NCBI GenBank assembly: GCA_964030785.1
Contig: OZ034975.1
Coordinates: forward strand, 40,125,569 to 40,189,568
Source: Siderastrea siderea
Lineage: Eukaryota > Cnidaria > Anthozoa > Scleractinia > Rhizangiidae
Length of the DNA stretch: 64,000 nt
Reading direction: 5' to 3'
In this document: piece by piece, positions 32,601-42,400 of the stretch
How the letters are laid out: each line of letters starts with the position of its first letter
Numbering within the stretch: the stretch's first letter is position 1
The notes under the pieces: generated by a model
Told to the model about the DNA's origin: nothing
Databases searched by the model: none
Seen by the model: only the letters and a program-made list of their open reading frames with translations
Position numbers and translations under genes: made by a program

Positions 32601-34569
32601 CCTCCGTCTGCCCAAAAGACTACAAAGAAGCATTCTAGGATACAAAAGAAATCCAAAAGCAAAGAAAACAGTGCTGGGGAACGAAGCGCTACTCGGATTT
32701 TTGGCTAAAGATTTGACCTCTTAAATGCGAAAGCTTCTGTCTTCCGAACCGACAGTTATTCTTGCCCATCTACACTTTTGCCAGGATTTCTCCCGATTCA
32801 TGTCACCAAAAACGGGAAGAATATTTGCGATCCAAGTGAAAAAGGCGCAAAATGTGAGCTGGTTTTACTGAAACGGTTGCAATTTTGACTAACAAACTCT
32901 AAGCTAAAAAGTTCATATGGCGACCATGATGTCATAAGTCAAAACGACATTCTTTACTATAGTCGCCAGCTGTTTTTTATTGTTAAATATCTTTGTTTAA
33001 TAAATGGTAATCAATATGTACAAAGACACGACTATTTTAGTCAGCAACAATGTAGCTAGAGTTGTTAGAGCCGTTGAAAGGTAAACAAGCTAAGTCCCTT
33101 CCCGACTTTGTGTAAATACCATTAGAGACCACCCAAGCAAATGAGACAGTTGTCCTACCACTGAAAGGATCAGTATTCGACTAATGACGCTAGCATTATA
33201 ACAATGCTCTAGAGCGAGAAATTCTTTAGTCATGAACAGCCATCGGAAAGCCACAAACAGGCCAACTGTTCTCACTTTCACAAGAAGAACAAAACGGTTC
33301 CTCTGTTCAAGTGGGAATAAAAAGAACGAGCGGAAATCCAAAATCTACCACTGGGACTATATGTGTTGCAAGACACAATATGAATTATTGAATAAACGGA
33401 GATGTTTTCTCGGAAACAATGGGATAGGAAAATACCATTTTCCGCGAATTTTAGGCACCCGCCCTTCCGACCGATTATTGCTTGCTAAGACATCTGTAGT
33501 CAGTATTTCAGTCTATTGACCGCCTAGTTTATTCCCCTTTTTGTAAGCTTTTCTTTCGCATTTTGAGATCTGATAGTTATTGTATTCTGCTGATATTTAA
33601 AAAAGCGAGAATATAACCGAGAGAAGGTACAAAGAGTTTCACACAATACTCTTAGTGAAGTTCAGACGACAGGCAGGACGACAGGTAACCAATAGGAGAG
33701 TTTGCAATTCGATCGAAAATAATCGGCGGTTTTCCGCTGAAAATACATTAAATCGAAATAAAGCTTGAAAAACCTTACCTGTTGTGTGTTTGCTGTGTTT
33801 TTATCGCTTTTCCGAGCTTCTGGAGGCCGTATCGGGCGATTTCACGTCACGTTAGTGCGTGACATGCCGTCGCCCGATACGGCCTCCAGAGAAGCGCGAA
33901 AAAGCGATAAAAACACAGCAAACACGCAATGGGTAAGGTTTTTCAAACTTTATTTCGATTTTAATGTATTTTCCGCGGAAAACGGCCGATTATTTTCAAT
34001 CGAATTTCAGCTTTATACAAACTCTTATAATTACGCTTTGGTAACCTGTGTTCAGACCACGTCACTCTTGTAGTAGAACTGCCACATCACATTCGTCGTA
34101 TATCTTTTGTTAGTGAATAGATGTACACATTCCATACAGTGCGTTTATATCTGTGGTGATAAGAAAGCCTTTTAAATAACAAAATAACGGTTTAAAAGCT
34201 ACAGTAGGTTGTGGATCAGCGAGATTCTTCACCCTTTAAAACGGTAGACTGAATGATTAATAATTTAGGTCTATTTCCTTTCGCCTGACGCGATAAAAAT
34301 ACTTCAATTTGCTTTAAAGGTTTCATTGCAGAATAAATATCATTAAAACATACTTTTTACATACATTTCACGTACACGGCTAGAACTACCCCACTGCGCG
34401 AAAATTAAAATTGTTCGATTTTACTTTGTCAAATTATCTCGTCATTTTGAGACACCAACACAGAAGGAAGATTTATGAGCAACACAAATTGAACTTTACA
34501 CTTACCAGCCTCTCGTTGAAACATGAATATCCCAAGCAAAAGCGAAGGAAAATACAGAATAAATGTCAT
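23461..34569 (-). CDS. Ig-superfamily receptor with ITIM/ITSM-type tail (whole gene)
   Basis: Six exons join in compatible phase: 34506-34569, 30281-30670, 26748-26990, 26070-26327, 25333-25434 and 23461-23681. All internal junctions are phase 1, as usual for Ig genes. The sum is 1,278 nt, about 425 residues. The product is a type I membrane protein: signal peptide, atypical V-like Ig, two I-set Ig domains, a transmembrane helix and a short tail with VxYxxL and TxYxxI motifs. In vertebrate receptors such motifs recruit SH2-domain phosphatases, so an inhibitory surface receptor is the natural reading; ligand and partners are unknown. Its Ig exons resemble those of the kinase gene upstream on the same strand. 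Additional exons inside the long introns cannot be excluded. Confidence 0.68.
23682..25332. other. Intron, with compound microsatellite at 25140-25250
   Basis: The tract at 25140-25250 is (CGT/CAT)n. A hydrophobic plus-strand frame at 24099-24302 is discussed under rejected items. No further exon is supported. Confidence 0.4.
25333..25434 (-). CDS. Ig receptor exon 5: transmembrane segment
   Basis: Acceptor GTGTTCTAG and donor CAA|GTGAGT bracket 102 nt. The frame reads SAWIIMGAAVGG, then ALVLLIIVALVVWW, then basic MRRDTTS: a single-pass helix with a positive stop-transfer end. Phase is 1 in and 1 out. Confidence 0.8.
26070..26327 (-). CDS. Ig receptor exon 4: I-set Ig domain
   Basis: An exon of 258 nt. 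It has both canonical cysteines (FIKCHAHG and KYTCTATN), the core tryptophan (YVWMN) and the D-x-G-x-Y-x-C pattern. Its sequence is close to the Ig exon at 53226-53477 of the kinase gene: both share GNPSPQYVW and VVTTD. A second donor lies 9 nt upstream (GCAA|GTACAT). Confidence 0.85.
26748..26990 (-). CDS. Ig receptor exon 3: I-set Ig domain
   Basis: An exon of 243 nt between TTTGTAG and CCAA|GTAAGT. Cysteines are in VTLNCRADG and AYRCTADNG, the tryptophan in NVTWTRL. Its second half matches the truncated Ig relic at 58802-58913 in the kinase gene (VTFPLTITG shared). Confidence 0.85.
27196..27402 (-). pseudogene. Penelope-like element fragment
   Basis: Minus-strand reading NLPNHSSQHMTICG and SLHFN matches the type of sequence that follows the GIY-YIG region in coral Penelope-like elements, and is related to the plus-strand fragment at 28.6-29.0 kb (PFQPTHDDLLPF). 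It is short and decayed. Confidence 0.4.
27500..28130 (-). pseudogene. Decayed CxxC-type domain protein of a repeat family
   Basis: Minus-strand frames give CLMCGLNFKLSG, then after a stop LLCKKCKKCF followed by a basic helix. The two CxxC pairs suggest a small zinc-binding domain. The 83-codon frame 27734-27985 is the longest part. The frame is interrupted and no downstream domain is intact. It is probably part of a coral repeat-borne gene. Confidence 0.35.
28610..29090 (+). pseudogene. Penelope-like element, GIY-YIG region
   Basis: Plus-strand reading gives CNICPFIHNADKITG, then NVIYCITCSLCKK, then IYIGEAGRRLGNR and EHLRDVERN. This is the cysteine-rich linker plus the GIY-YIG endonuclease (IYIGE) typical of Penelope-like retroelements. 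Stops interrupt the frame at about 28730 and 28980. The element's 3' end continues after the inserted MITE, at 29885-30046, which carries CTGACGAAGGGCTAACGCTC and GAAACGTCAAC. Confidence 0.65.
29091..29884. mobile_element. MITE inserted in the Penelope-like remnant
   Basis: Terminal inverted repeats are TAGGGAGTTTAAGAAAATCG at the left and CGATTTGCTTAAACTCCCTA at the right, extending inward to a shared CGGCTGCCG. TA lies at both ends, as a possible target duplication of Tc1/mariner type. The 0.8-kb interior has no intact gene. Confidence 0.65.
30281..30670 (-). CDS. Ig receptor exon 2: atypical V-like Ig domain
   Basis: An exon of 390 nt, phase 1 in and out. The second Ig cysteine is present (ATFQCKIVL), but the expected first one is replaced by tryptophan in VAVRWGFTL. 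The FSIDKSGDFFTLTINEL segment has V-set spacing. Several N-glycosylation motifs occur (NQT, NGS, NAT). The first Ig exon of the kinase gene is also cysteine-poor with a tryptophan at this place. Confidence 0.7.
31200..32340 (+). pseudogene. LINE reverse transcriptase remnant
   Basis: Fragments in order: LFVNFINFQKAFNIIP (RT motif A region, the aspartate now asparagine), CNCATLLFNTAID, then NPFTYLGSFICYDGN, TKLKIYRSYVL, and HWTPKGKRKSKSGRPGTTW near 32280. This order is that of the RT and post-RT region of a non-LTR retrotransposon. Stops and frameshifts are frequent. The GKRK-x-GRP-x-TTW ending also occurs at 47.5 kb. Confidence 0.75.
33680..34050. repeat. Foldback element with arms of about 170 bp
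   Basis: The sequence from AACCAATAGGAGAGTTTG to CAAACTCTTATAATTACG is an imperfect palindrome centred near 33865, with CCCGATACGGCCTCC and AAAAAGCGATAAAAACACAG on the arms. The plus-strand ORF through it is an artefact. Confidence 0.8.
34506..34569 (-). CDS. Ig receptor exon 1: signal peptide
   Basis: ATG at 34567-34569 opens MTFILYFPSLLLGIFMF, a signal-peptide-like hydrophobic run, then QREA and a strong donor (G|GTAAGT) in phase 1. This is exactly what the next exon at 30670 needs. No competing start is seen. The link to exon 2 across a 3.8-kb intron is inference. Confidence 0.6.
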
Positions 34570-37500
34570 GGCTGTTCACGAAGGTCTCAGCTGAAATGAA
34601 TTTCAGTAGCAGAATGTAACCACTAGTGGCATGGGAACGAGGAACAATTCGCTAAAATTATCTCGTGACTACTTGCCGGCAGTTCACGATATTTCACTTT
34701 CTGCGTGACAGATTTTCTACAAGCAATTGATGAATGCGAAGTGAGCAGCAACGCTCGCTGTTATTACAGCGGCCAAAAATATGGAGCAGCGTGACGACAT
34801 ATCGGGACCGAAGCGATCGTACTTCCTTTATTACAAAACATTTCCCTTTGAGATTGACTTTCGCTACGTTGGCAAGCTGAAAATACAGGCTATGTGTATT
34901 TTGCCATCATAAATTTTCTGTTTTATATTCTTGTTTTTATTATGATGGCCATTAAATCATCCAAAAACTCTTAAATGCCCAGCGAGATGTGACATGAATA
35001 TTATGAGTGGTTTCATTGTTTACTTTGTTTTATGCAAATCAATTACCATGAATATTGTACGTGATTTCCGCTTTCTTTTCGAGGAAAAATTATTTTTATG
35101 GCTTGTTTTGGTATAATTTTTTATTTACAAGCAACCGTTTCCACAGGGATGAAGAATGTATTCAGCACCATATCAGGGACTGACAAAGAATACGCGCGTA
35201 TTTTAATAGGAGACGAAATATGAACCACTAGTGTTACTGAAACGGAAATGGATTGGTTTGGCCTGTGAGCAGGAGGAAAAAACAACATCACACTTCCGGT
35301 TCCCACGACGAAAGTCGTCCTTAGTAGACATTTTTACTGTCCACATTTAGTTAGCTTTGCTTTTTTGACAGTCAATGTGGTGAACGCAAATGCGGCTAAA
35401 AGCGGGTTCGGTTATAACTTGTACTAATATGTAAGCATAAATATGGCGTGAGGTAAGACAATTCACCAAACAAAAAAAACAGATTTTAGAAGAAATTAAC
35501 TAATATAGTTTCTCGGATGGGCCACGGTGAGAAGCTCAAGGCCAATAACAAAACAAATCCTAAAAAATAAAAAAATTAAAAAAAAAATGATTGAAGAAGT
35601 CTTTTTTCATACTTCTCTTGGAGAAAAATGTTAAAAAAAAAAAGAACTAGAGACGAGGACCTGTACTTTCTACATTGGCGTTTCAACGACAATTGTACAC
35701 ATGGTTTACGTTTACTTAAAATGAGTTTTCAAGAATATATTCCTCGCAGTTCCATACATATTTCATAGTTTGCACGAAGAAGCTGAGGACTGAAACACCG
35801 TAACCGACTACAGGAACTGGAAAGCCATTTCCATTCATTTTTGCCCTTTTGGCTTATGTTGAACTTTGATTAGTCACAGACATGAATTGAGGAAATTAAC
35901 GAAAAATCCGGAATAAAGAGCAGGATCGAGCTTACATTTCGTTTCGTTTCGTGGCCGAGTCGTTTTTCAGTCACCCTAGCGTATAAAAAAGCGTAAAATA
36001 GCACAAATAAAAGGATTTATTTTAGGAAATAGACAGATACGGTTTTCTCTATGTCTCGGAAACTGAAACAGGGGCAGCAAAAATACCATTTTGGGCGAAC
36101 CCCTACGACCAGAAATTGCCCATTGTTTGTAAGTTAGAAGTATGTGCATGTTAGCACATTTTATCATCTCGAACGTTTAGCTTTAAATTGCTATTTTTCA
36201 GTTATGATTATCACGAAATGTCTTTTTAAAATGAGACTTGACATAATATTAATTAAAGTTGAATGTTAAAGCAATTTTCTTGCAAATAAATTATTCCTCG
36301 AAAATTGTACGTACCTTCCGTTTAGCATTTCATGGAAAAGCCGGTAACCGTAAGTGGTTTGTTTTAGCATATGAAGCCAAATTCCATAGGGGTTACGTAT
36401 AGTTATAATTAGCCATATTTATTGCATGAGTAACTGGTGATGTTGAGTTGATACAAGTGGCATATTTTGGTATATGATATACAATGCTACATCAGCGCCA
36501 AATTCCATGTTATTTACGTCAGTTTAGTTATATTTAGTCATATCTAACTGTATGAGTAGCTGCTTATGTCTGCTGTTTTCTTTTTTTTTTTTTTTTTTGG
36601 TTTCTATCTGTGGACAGCAAAAAAAGGATCATTTCACTTTAAACGAATGTCATACTGCAATACGATGGTCTCCCATAATAGCTGTTTATTTTCCTATACT
36701 TTAACTTCCAAAAATTTCATACCTTTTCTTTTCTTTTATTCGTTTTTATCGGCTTATTGCGGACGATTTCCGTGAAACTCCGTTAAAAAGCCTTATAAAA
36801 TGGACAAAACAGCCATAATAGCATGGTAAAATGGAAGGTTCATTTATCTAAAAATAATAGCAAATAACGATCAAATAAATTCTGAATGGAAGAAGCAGTT
36901 TTCTGTCTAGATGAGCGATTGTTAGTTACATACCAGCAAAGGTTTCGTGAAAGATCTAGCCATGGTTTTAAAATTTATATCACTTTATTAAATATTATTG
37001 TCAATGCTTTTTTAATCCAGTACTCGAGCAAGTCGGTGGATAATAATTATTATTACCATCATAGTTTGTTAAACGCCAAGCTCAAAATGCAATTGTTCTC
37101 GGTTTAGAGGTTGCGGACGGAATGTTAAAAACAACATTCAAACAACTGGAAAAGCGATTCAACTCCGTTTACATGGCATCCGATTTCTATCGGAGCATTT
37201 GGACCTGTTGGAACACAGAGCTACAACGAGTGCAGGTAAACCAGTGTCAATTTTGCGTGTTAAAGCCGAAAAAAAATTCGCCCTTCCTTCCTTCTTGGTA
37301 GTTTGCAGTTGTATTTTTTTAGTACTTGTTTAGACTACTTCATGAGTTTCGCACCGACTCGCCATGAATGTGTGATAGTTGTTATTAAATGCTCCTGCCC
37401 CATCTCGCTGCGTTTTATTTTATGCCTTGTCTTGATATTTTGAAGTGGAAAGCCTTCCTGACAAAACCTGCCGTTTGTCAATTTCAATGATCGACGTGAC

Positions 37501-39351
37501 GATCGATCGATGAAAGAAATTAATTGTAAACACAACGCGTAATGCCGCTTAAATTTCTATTTCTGCACAGTTTAATTTCTTCAAACAATTTTGACTTGCG
37601 TTAGACGACACTGTTGGTGATGCTTGTTGATGACGCTGTTGGAATTTCTGCTTAATTTAAATTCACTGTCAAGTGATTTTTCTCGTTCATTTTTCTCGCC
37701 GGGTTGCTCGCGAGGACAAAACTTTCAGCCCACTTTGTTGTTGAGTGTTCATAGACAATATTTGGTCGCAGCAGGTATATGAGCTGATAGCCTAGCGCTG
37801 TTCAGCCAATCAAAATGCTAGAAATCCAATATACCTAGTCCAGTTTTTAATAAATATATATATTCAGATATGCTGTGAGTTAAACCAAAGAAAAAGATTA
37901 AACTGAAAAATCCCCCAAATCAGGGAATTATCCCCAATCCAAAACTTGTCTAAAAAGGCAACTAAAGTGCTTTTTGAGGCCATTTTGGGGCAGAGCTAAG
38001 GATGAAGGATTTCCATGCAATATCTATTGAATTTAAAAATAACAAGAGTGACGATTTCTTGAAATAAAATGATTAACAACTTTATTGAAGTCATTGAAGT
38101 TACAAACATAAATAAATATAGATGCATCATTCACAAATTATCAATGCCTCATTCCGTACCGTAACTTATACGGTCTACCGACAAATTACTGCCTTTCACA
38201 AGCAGTCTAGTTTTAACTGGTAGATTTTTTTACATTTCACATCATTAAATTTTGAGAGCAGTTGATACTGTAAAAATTAAACATGCATTAAGGTTATTTT
38301 TTAAACAAGTTAAATATGAGCCTTTAATTTGTTAAGCCAACAAAATGGTTTTATTGGGAGCACAAACAGCAAGATGCAAATTGTAATGGTCACTTGTTTT
38401 AAACTGATTTATTTACACTGATTGCATATGTTGAAAACTTTCCTTCACACTGATCGAGACGGCAAATTTAACACAACTTGTGCTTTCACAGGACAAGCCT
38501 CCTTTACAAAGTTGGCATTTGGTGACAACTGTTTCCATAATGTTTCACTTAACGTTCTTCAGGTGTCTCTCTGTGCTGCTGAAGAAATGTCCCACACTCG
38601 AGTTACCGTATTCCCCTTTGATAACTACAACGTTGTTCGACGTTCTTCTTTAGTCAACGTCATTTTTTCACAGCCAACGTGGAACCGCGTCACGGTGAAA
38701 ATTGTGCACGCTTTTATTATTTAATAGTGCAGTGAATTAATTTACTAGTAACCAATTTTTTAACATGTAATAATAATAATATAATAAGAACTTAATTGGG
38801 CACCCACCCCCATAAGGGGCTTTTCGGGAATAATGAAAAAAAAAAATCCAAAAGAACATAGAAGTGTTGAAGAAGTAAGATAGAAATTAATTTCTCTCAT
38901 ATCTGCCAACCGTTTTATCGAAGTTCATTAAAACCCTAACTTGTATCTTGTTGGGTTTGTAAACTTATTTTTTTCTTTGAAGGCGTCTTTAGGTTTAGGC
39001 CAACCCAGATTCTCAAATTACCTAAATTTTACCTTTTTATTTTTATAGTACAAATGGCAAAGTTAATTTTCAAAATTATAAAGACTATTACTGCTGATAG
39101 GGCCGGAAAAGTGTGGGCCACTAAACAACGGTAATTTCATGGTATCGAATGGTAACACGGACTCGAATGCTACAATCCTCCAGTAAATCATGCCGGATTT
39201 ATGCTGGGAGTAAAAAGTTTAGTTATTTACACAGTTACATCATCATCTTGATTTGAGGAAGATTGATGCATGAATATAATTCCTTTGAAAGTAACATGAC
39301 TACTCTTTTGCATTGATTGGTTGTTAAAATTCCTCTTTTACTTGTACTGGT
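34570..39351. other. Intergenic region between the Ig receptor and the kinase gene
   Basis: No gene is supported. The start should contain the Ig receptor promoter. A diverged dispersed-repeat copy lies at 36045-36125. A plus-strand ORF at 38422-38724 shows no domain. AATAAA on the minus strand at about 39037-39042 is a candidate poly(A) signal for the kinase gene, about 310 bp after its stop. Confidence 0.4.
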
Positions 39352-39417
39352 TTACACGTTCAAATCCTCCACTTTTGCGTACAACTCATCGTCGTATACG
39401 TCCATGTTGATCAGCCT
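39352..39417 (-). CDS. RTK exon: C-terminal tail, stop
   Basis: After CTTTCACAG, 22 codons including TAA read [21 protein letters not shown]. Two tail tyrosines (VYDDEL and LYAKV) are possible SH2 docking sites. Confidence 0.85.
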   Translation of the reverse strand, partial: RLINMDVYDDELYAKVEDLNV

Positions 39418-42400
39418 CTGTGAAAGAAAGAACAGTGTATGAAAAGAAAGATACAGACTACCAGACTTCTTAGCGATGACAAGCGGTTTGTTTGGATTTA
39501 CAGACCTCCCACAGCCTAAGGTAGGTAGTTGCAACTTTAATGTTGAAAATCTGACTTTCGTCGTCATTAAATACATTGATTTCAATCAATAGATAACTCC
39601 CCCCATCCCTTCGAATGATTGGCAAATTTGCCGAACAGTCGGTAGTATGGTGGGCCAAAAGTATCACGTCAGAGTACGAGGTTAGAATTTACAGCAATAG
39701 AAAGAGGTCCTGGTAATCTAAGTTTTAAATTGAAAAGAACAAACTTAAAGTGAAAATTGATCGAGAAAGTATGCTTTTCGACAAAAAATCTTACCTCGTG
39801 CTGGTTTTCCATTTCCTTAAGCTGTTTTGTTAAAACAGTGAATGACGGTCTTGATTCCGGTTCACAAAGCCAGCAGTTCATCATAATTTGATACCTAAGA
39901 AAAATAAACACCACGTCGCGATTCATGAAGTTTTTTAAAGCTTCCATTTCAGAAATGAAGAGATTGACAGCGGCTATAAGGAAACACCTATTTGGTGGGT
40001 GTTAGAACTTTGATTGTCTTACATTTGAAATTACAATTACACTGCATTACAGTTTTGACAGAGAAGCTAAGCGAAAATATCGGTACTGAAGTTCACCTTT
40101 CGGTAACTATATGTAACTTAACTTGAGCAAATGTGAAGCCACCAATACACATGACTTTTATAATTAAAGAATTAGAAAAAGATAGATTTTACTTATTGTT
40201 AACCTCTTCATATTTATAGAAACAATAGTCAGTTTTTTATTTACAATTTATCATCCACGTGTTCTGGCTTAGGCATTCTGTATCCTTCCCTAAGCAATTT
40301 TGCAATTTTTCTGCCTTCCATCCGTGGATATGGTAAGCCACCTAGAAAAGAGAAAAGCTTTGGAACGAAATTGGTAAAAAGACCTAATCAGGTCCAGAAA
40401 AAATAATAAAGGTAACCATCACCTCACTGAGTACCATAAAGTCCTAGTATAAATGACCGCTAATTAATTCAATCCGCACGCGAAAAAAAAAAAAAGCCGC
40501 TTCCTAAGACACTGAATTTGACTCCAAAACTACAGAAAGCCATGTTACACCACTTTATCCTTGAGAGCTGGAAAACGGAGAAGTTCCATCACAAAGGGAG
40601 GAACTAAGGGAAGCAAAGTTTACCTGGAATAGGGCACAAAAAACAACACGAAACGAAGTTTATGCTGACGAAGCTTTAATGACACCCTTGTTAACTTAAA
40701 ATTAATTTATTTATTAATTCATTAGTCTATTTATTTATTTATTTATTTATTAATGTCTTGCTTGATGGATTTTGAACAAATGGCAGTCCAGTGACCTCAA
40801 TAAACTTGCCTAGTGTAAATATCTCGTAAAGTACAACTCCATAACTCCATCTGTAAGGAAATGGGAATAAAAGATTAATCAGGAATCAGTAGAAAATTCC
40901 ATTTTCCATCTATGACTAAAAACACGTTTTCCAGGTTAAAATAGCAATACAGAATACTTAAATTAGAAAACCACGAGATCATAAGATGGCTTGATCTAGC
41001 AGCACAAACTTAAAAGAACCTTCTTTCATCCTGAAACAACAATAAGGTGAATTTTTTTGATCGGTGTCAAGCATTTAAGTTAGTTTTAAGTTTCTTTCAA
41101 TTCATGAATCATTTTTTACGAAGGTTGTTTTATATCAGGTGAAGAATGCCATAGCACAGCAACTCGTCATTGATAGACTTACACGTCACTTTTGGTCGTG
41201 TATTTTCCATACATCAGTGATTCATATGCAGTCCACTTAATTGGCAGGCGACCCTAAAAGTCAATACGTTGCATGTAACTCAATAACTTGGCTACTCTTT
41301 ATTAATGCAAGATCAATGAACTCATTTTAGCAGTATTTACGCCGGTACACCCTACAAAATCTACTTTTACCAGGGAAAATGTGTTTTTTTTTGTTTTAAA
41401 TACGAATTTTAAGTTTTTAAAAGAATTTGTTTTTTGGGTCTATCTGACATCACTATTAGACACTACAAAAGCTCTCTTAAATCCCTCTGCCCTCGGGTGG
41501 CTTATTTCGTCTCAGACCTCGAAAAAGGGGGAGAAGGCCAGGCTTAATTGGAGGTTGGACGGGGCTATTCCCAAATTAACAACTTAAAACAAACGAATAA
41601 ACAAACAAACACACTTTCCAAAATTATAATTACCGTGACTATCTGAAACAAATCATGTCACGGGTTGTGCGTCATAAATACAGACCATTTGTTTAAATTA
41701 TCGACCATTTACCCATCCCAGTTTTGGGGTTCAATTTTTTTTAAACCTCACCGCCTTATGGAAAGAGGAAGGTGGAAGGGAGGTTCGACAAGGAAAAAGG
41801 GCTTATTGTAAAATATGATACGTTAACCCCATTCTGCCTGGGGGGGGGGGGGCACATTGTGCCCGCGCTGACTTTAAAGTGCTACTATGATCAAAAAATC
41901 ACTTTTATTTTTTCTTCGGATTTCGAAACTATGTTTATTAAACACTCCCCAAGCGAAATTATAAGCCTTAATTTTGAGAAGAAGACCGTTAATTTAAACT
42001 GCAATTTTCCGTTTTAATGGTCCGCCATTATTACACCAGAAAGGATACAATGACGTCATACGCGCAAGAGATGTAGAATGCAGTGTGTGTGAAAGTGCCT
42101 TATTTAGTATGCAGCACGGGAGTTTTGAGCTTTCACACTCTCAAACTCGTGTTTTGCATAATTTGTAAGCCGCGTTCACACACTACATTCTACAGCTCTT
42201 GCGTGTATGACGTCATTGTATCCTTTCTGGTGTAATAATGGCGGACCATTAAACCGGAAAATTGCAGTTTAAATTAACGGTCTTCTTCTGAAAATTAACG
42301 CTTATAATTTCGCTTGAGGAGTGTTTAACAAACATAGTTTCGAAATCCGAAGAAAAAATAAAAGTGATTTTTTGATCATAGTAGCACTTTAACGAATTAT

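Noticed and set aside
38422..38724. Plus-strand 100-codon ORF
   Set aside because: No domain, no splice context, and surrounded by repeat-like AT-rich DNA.
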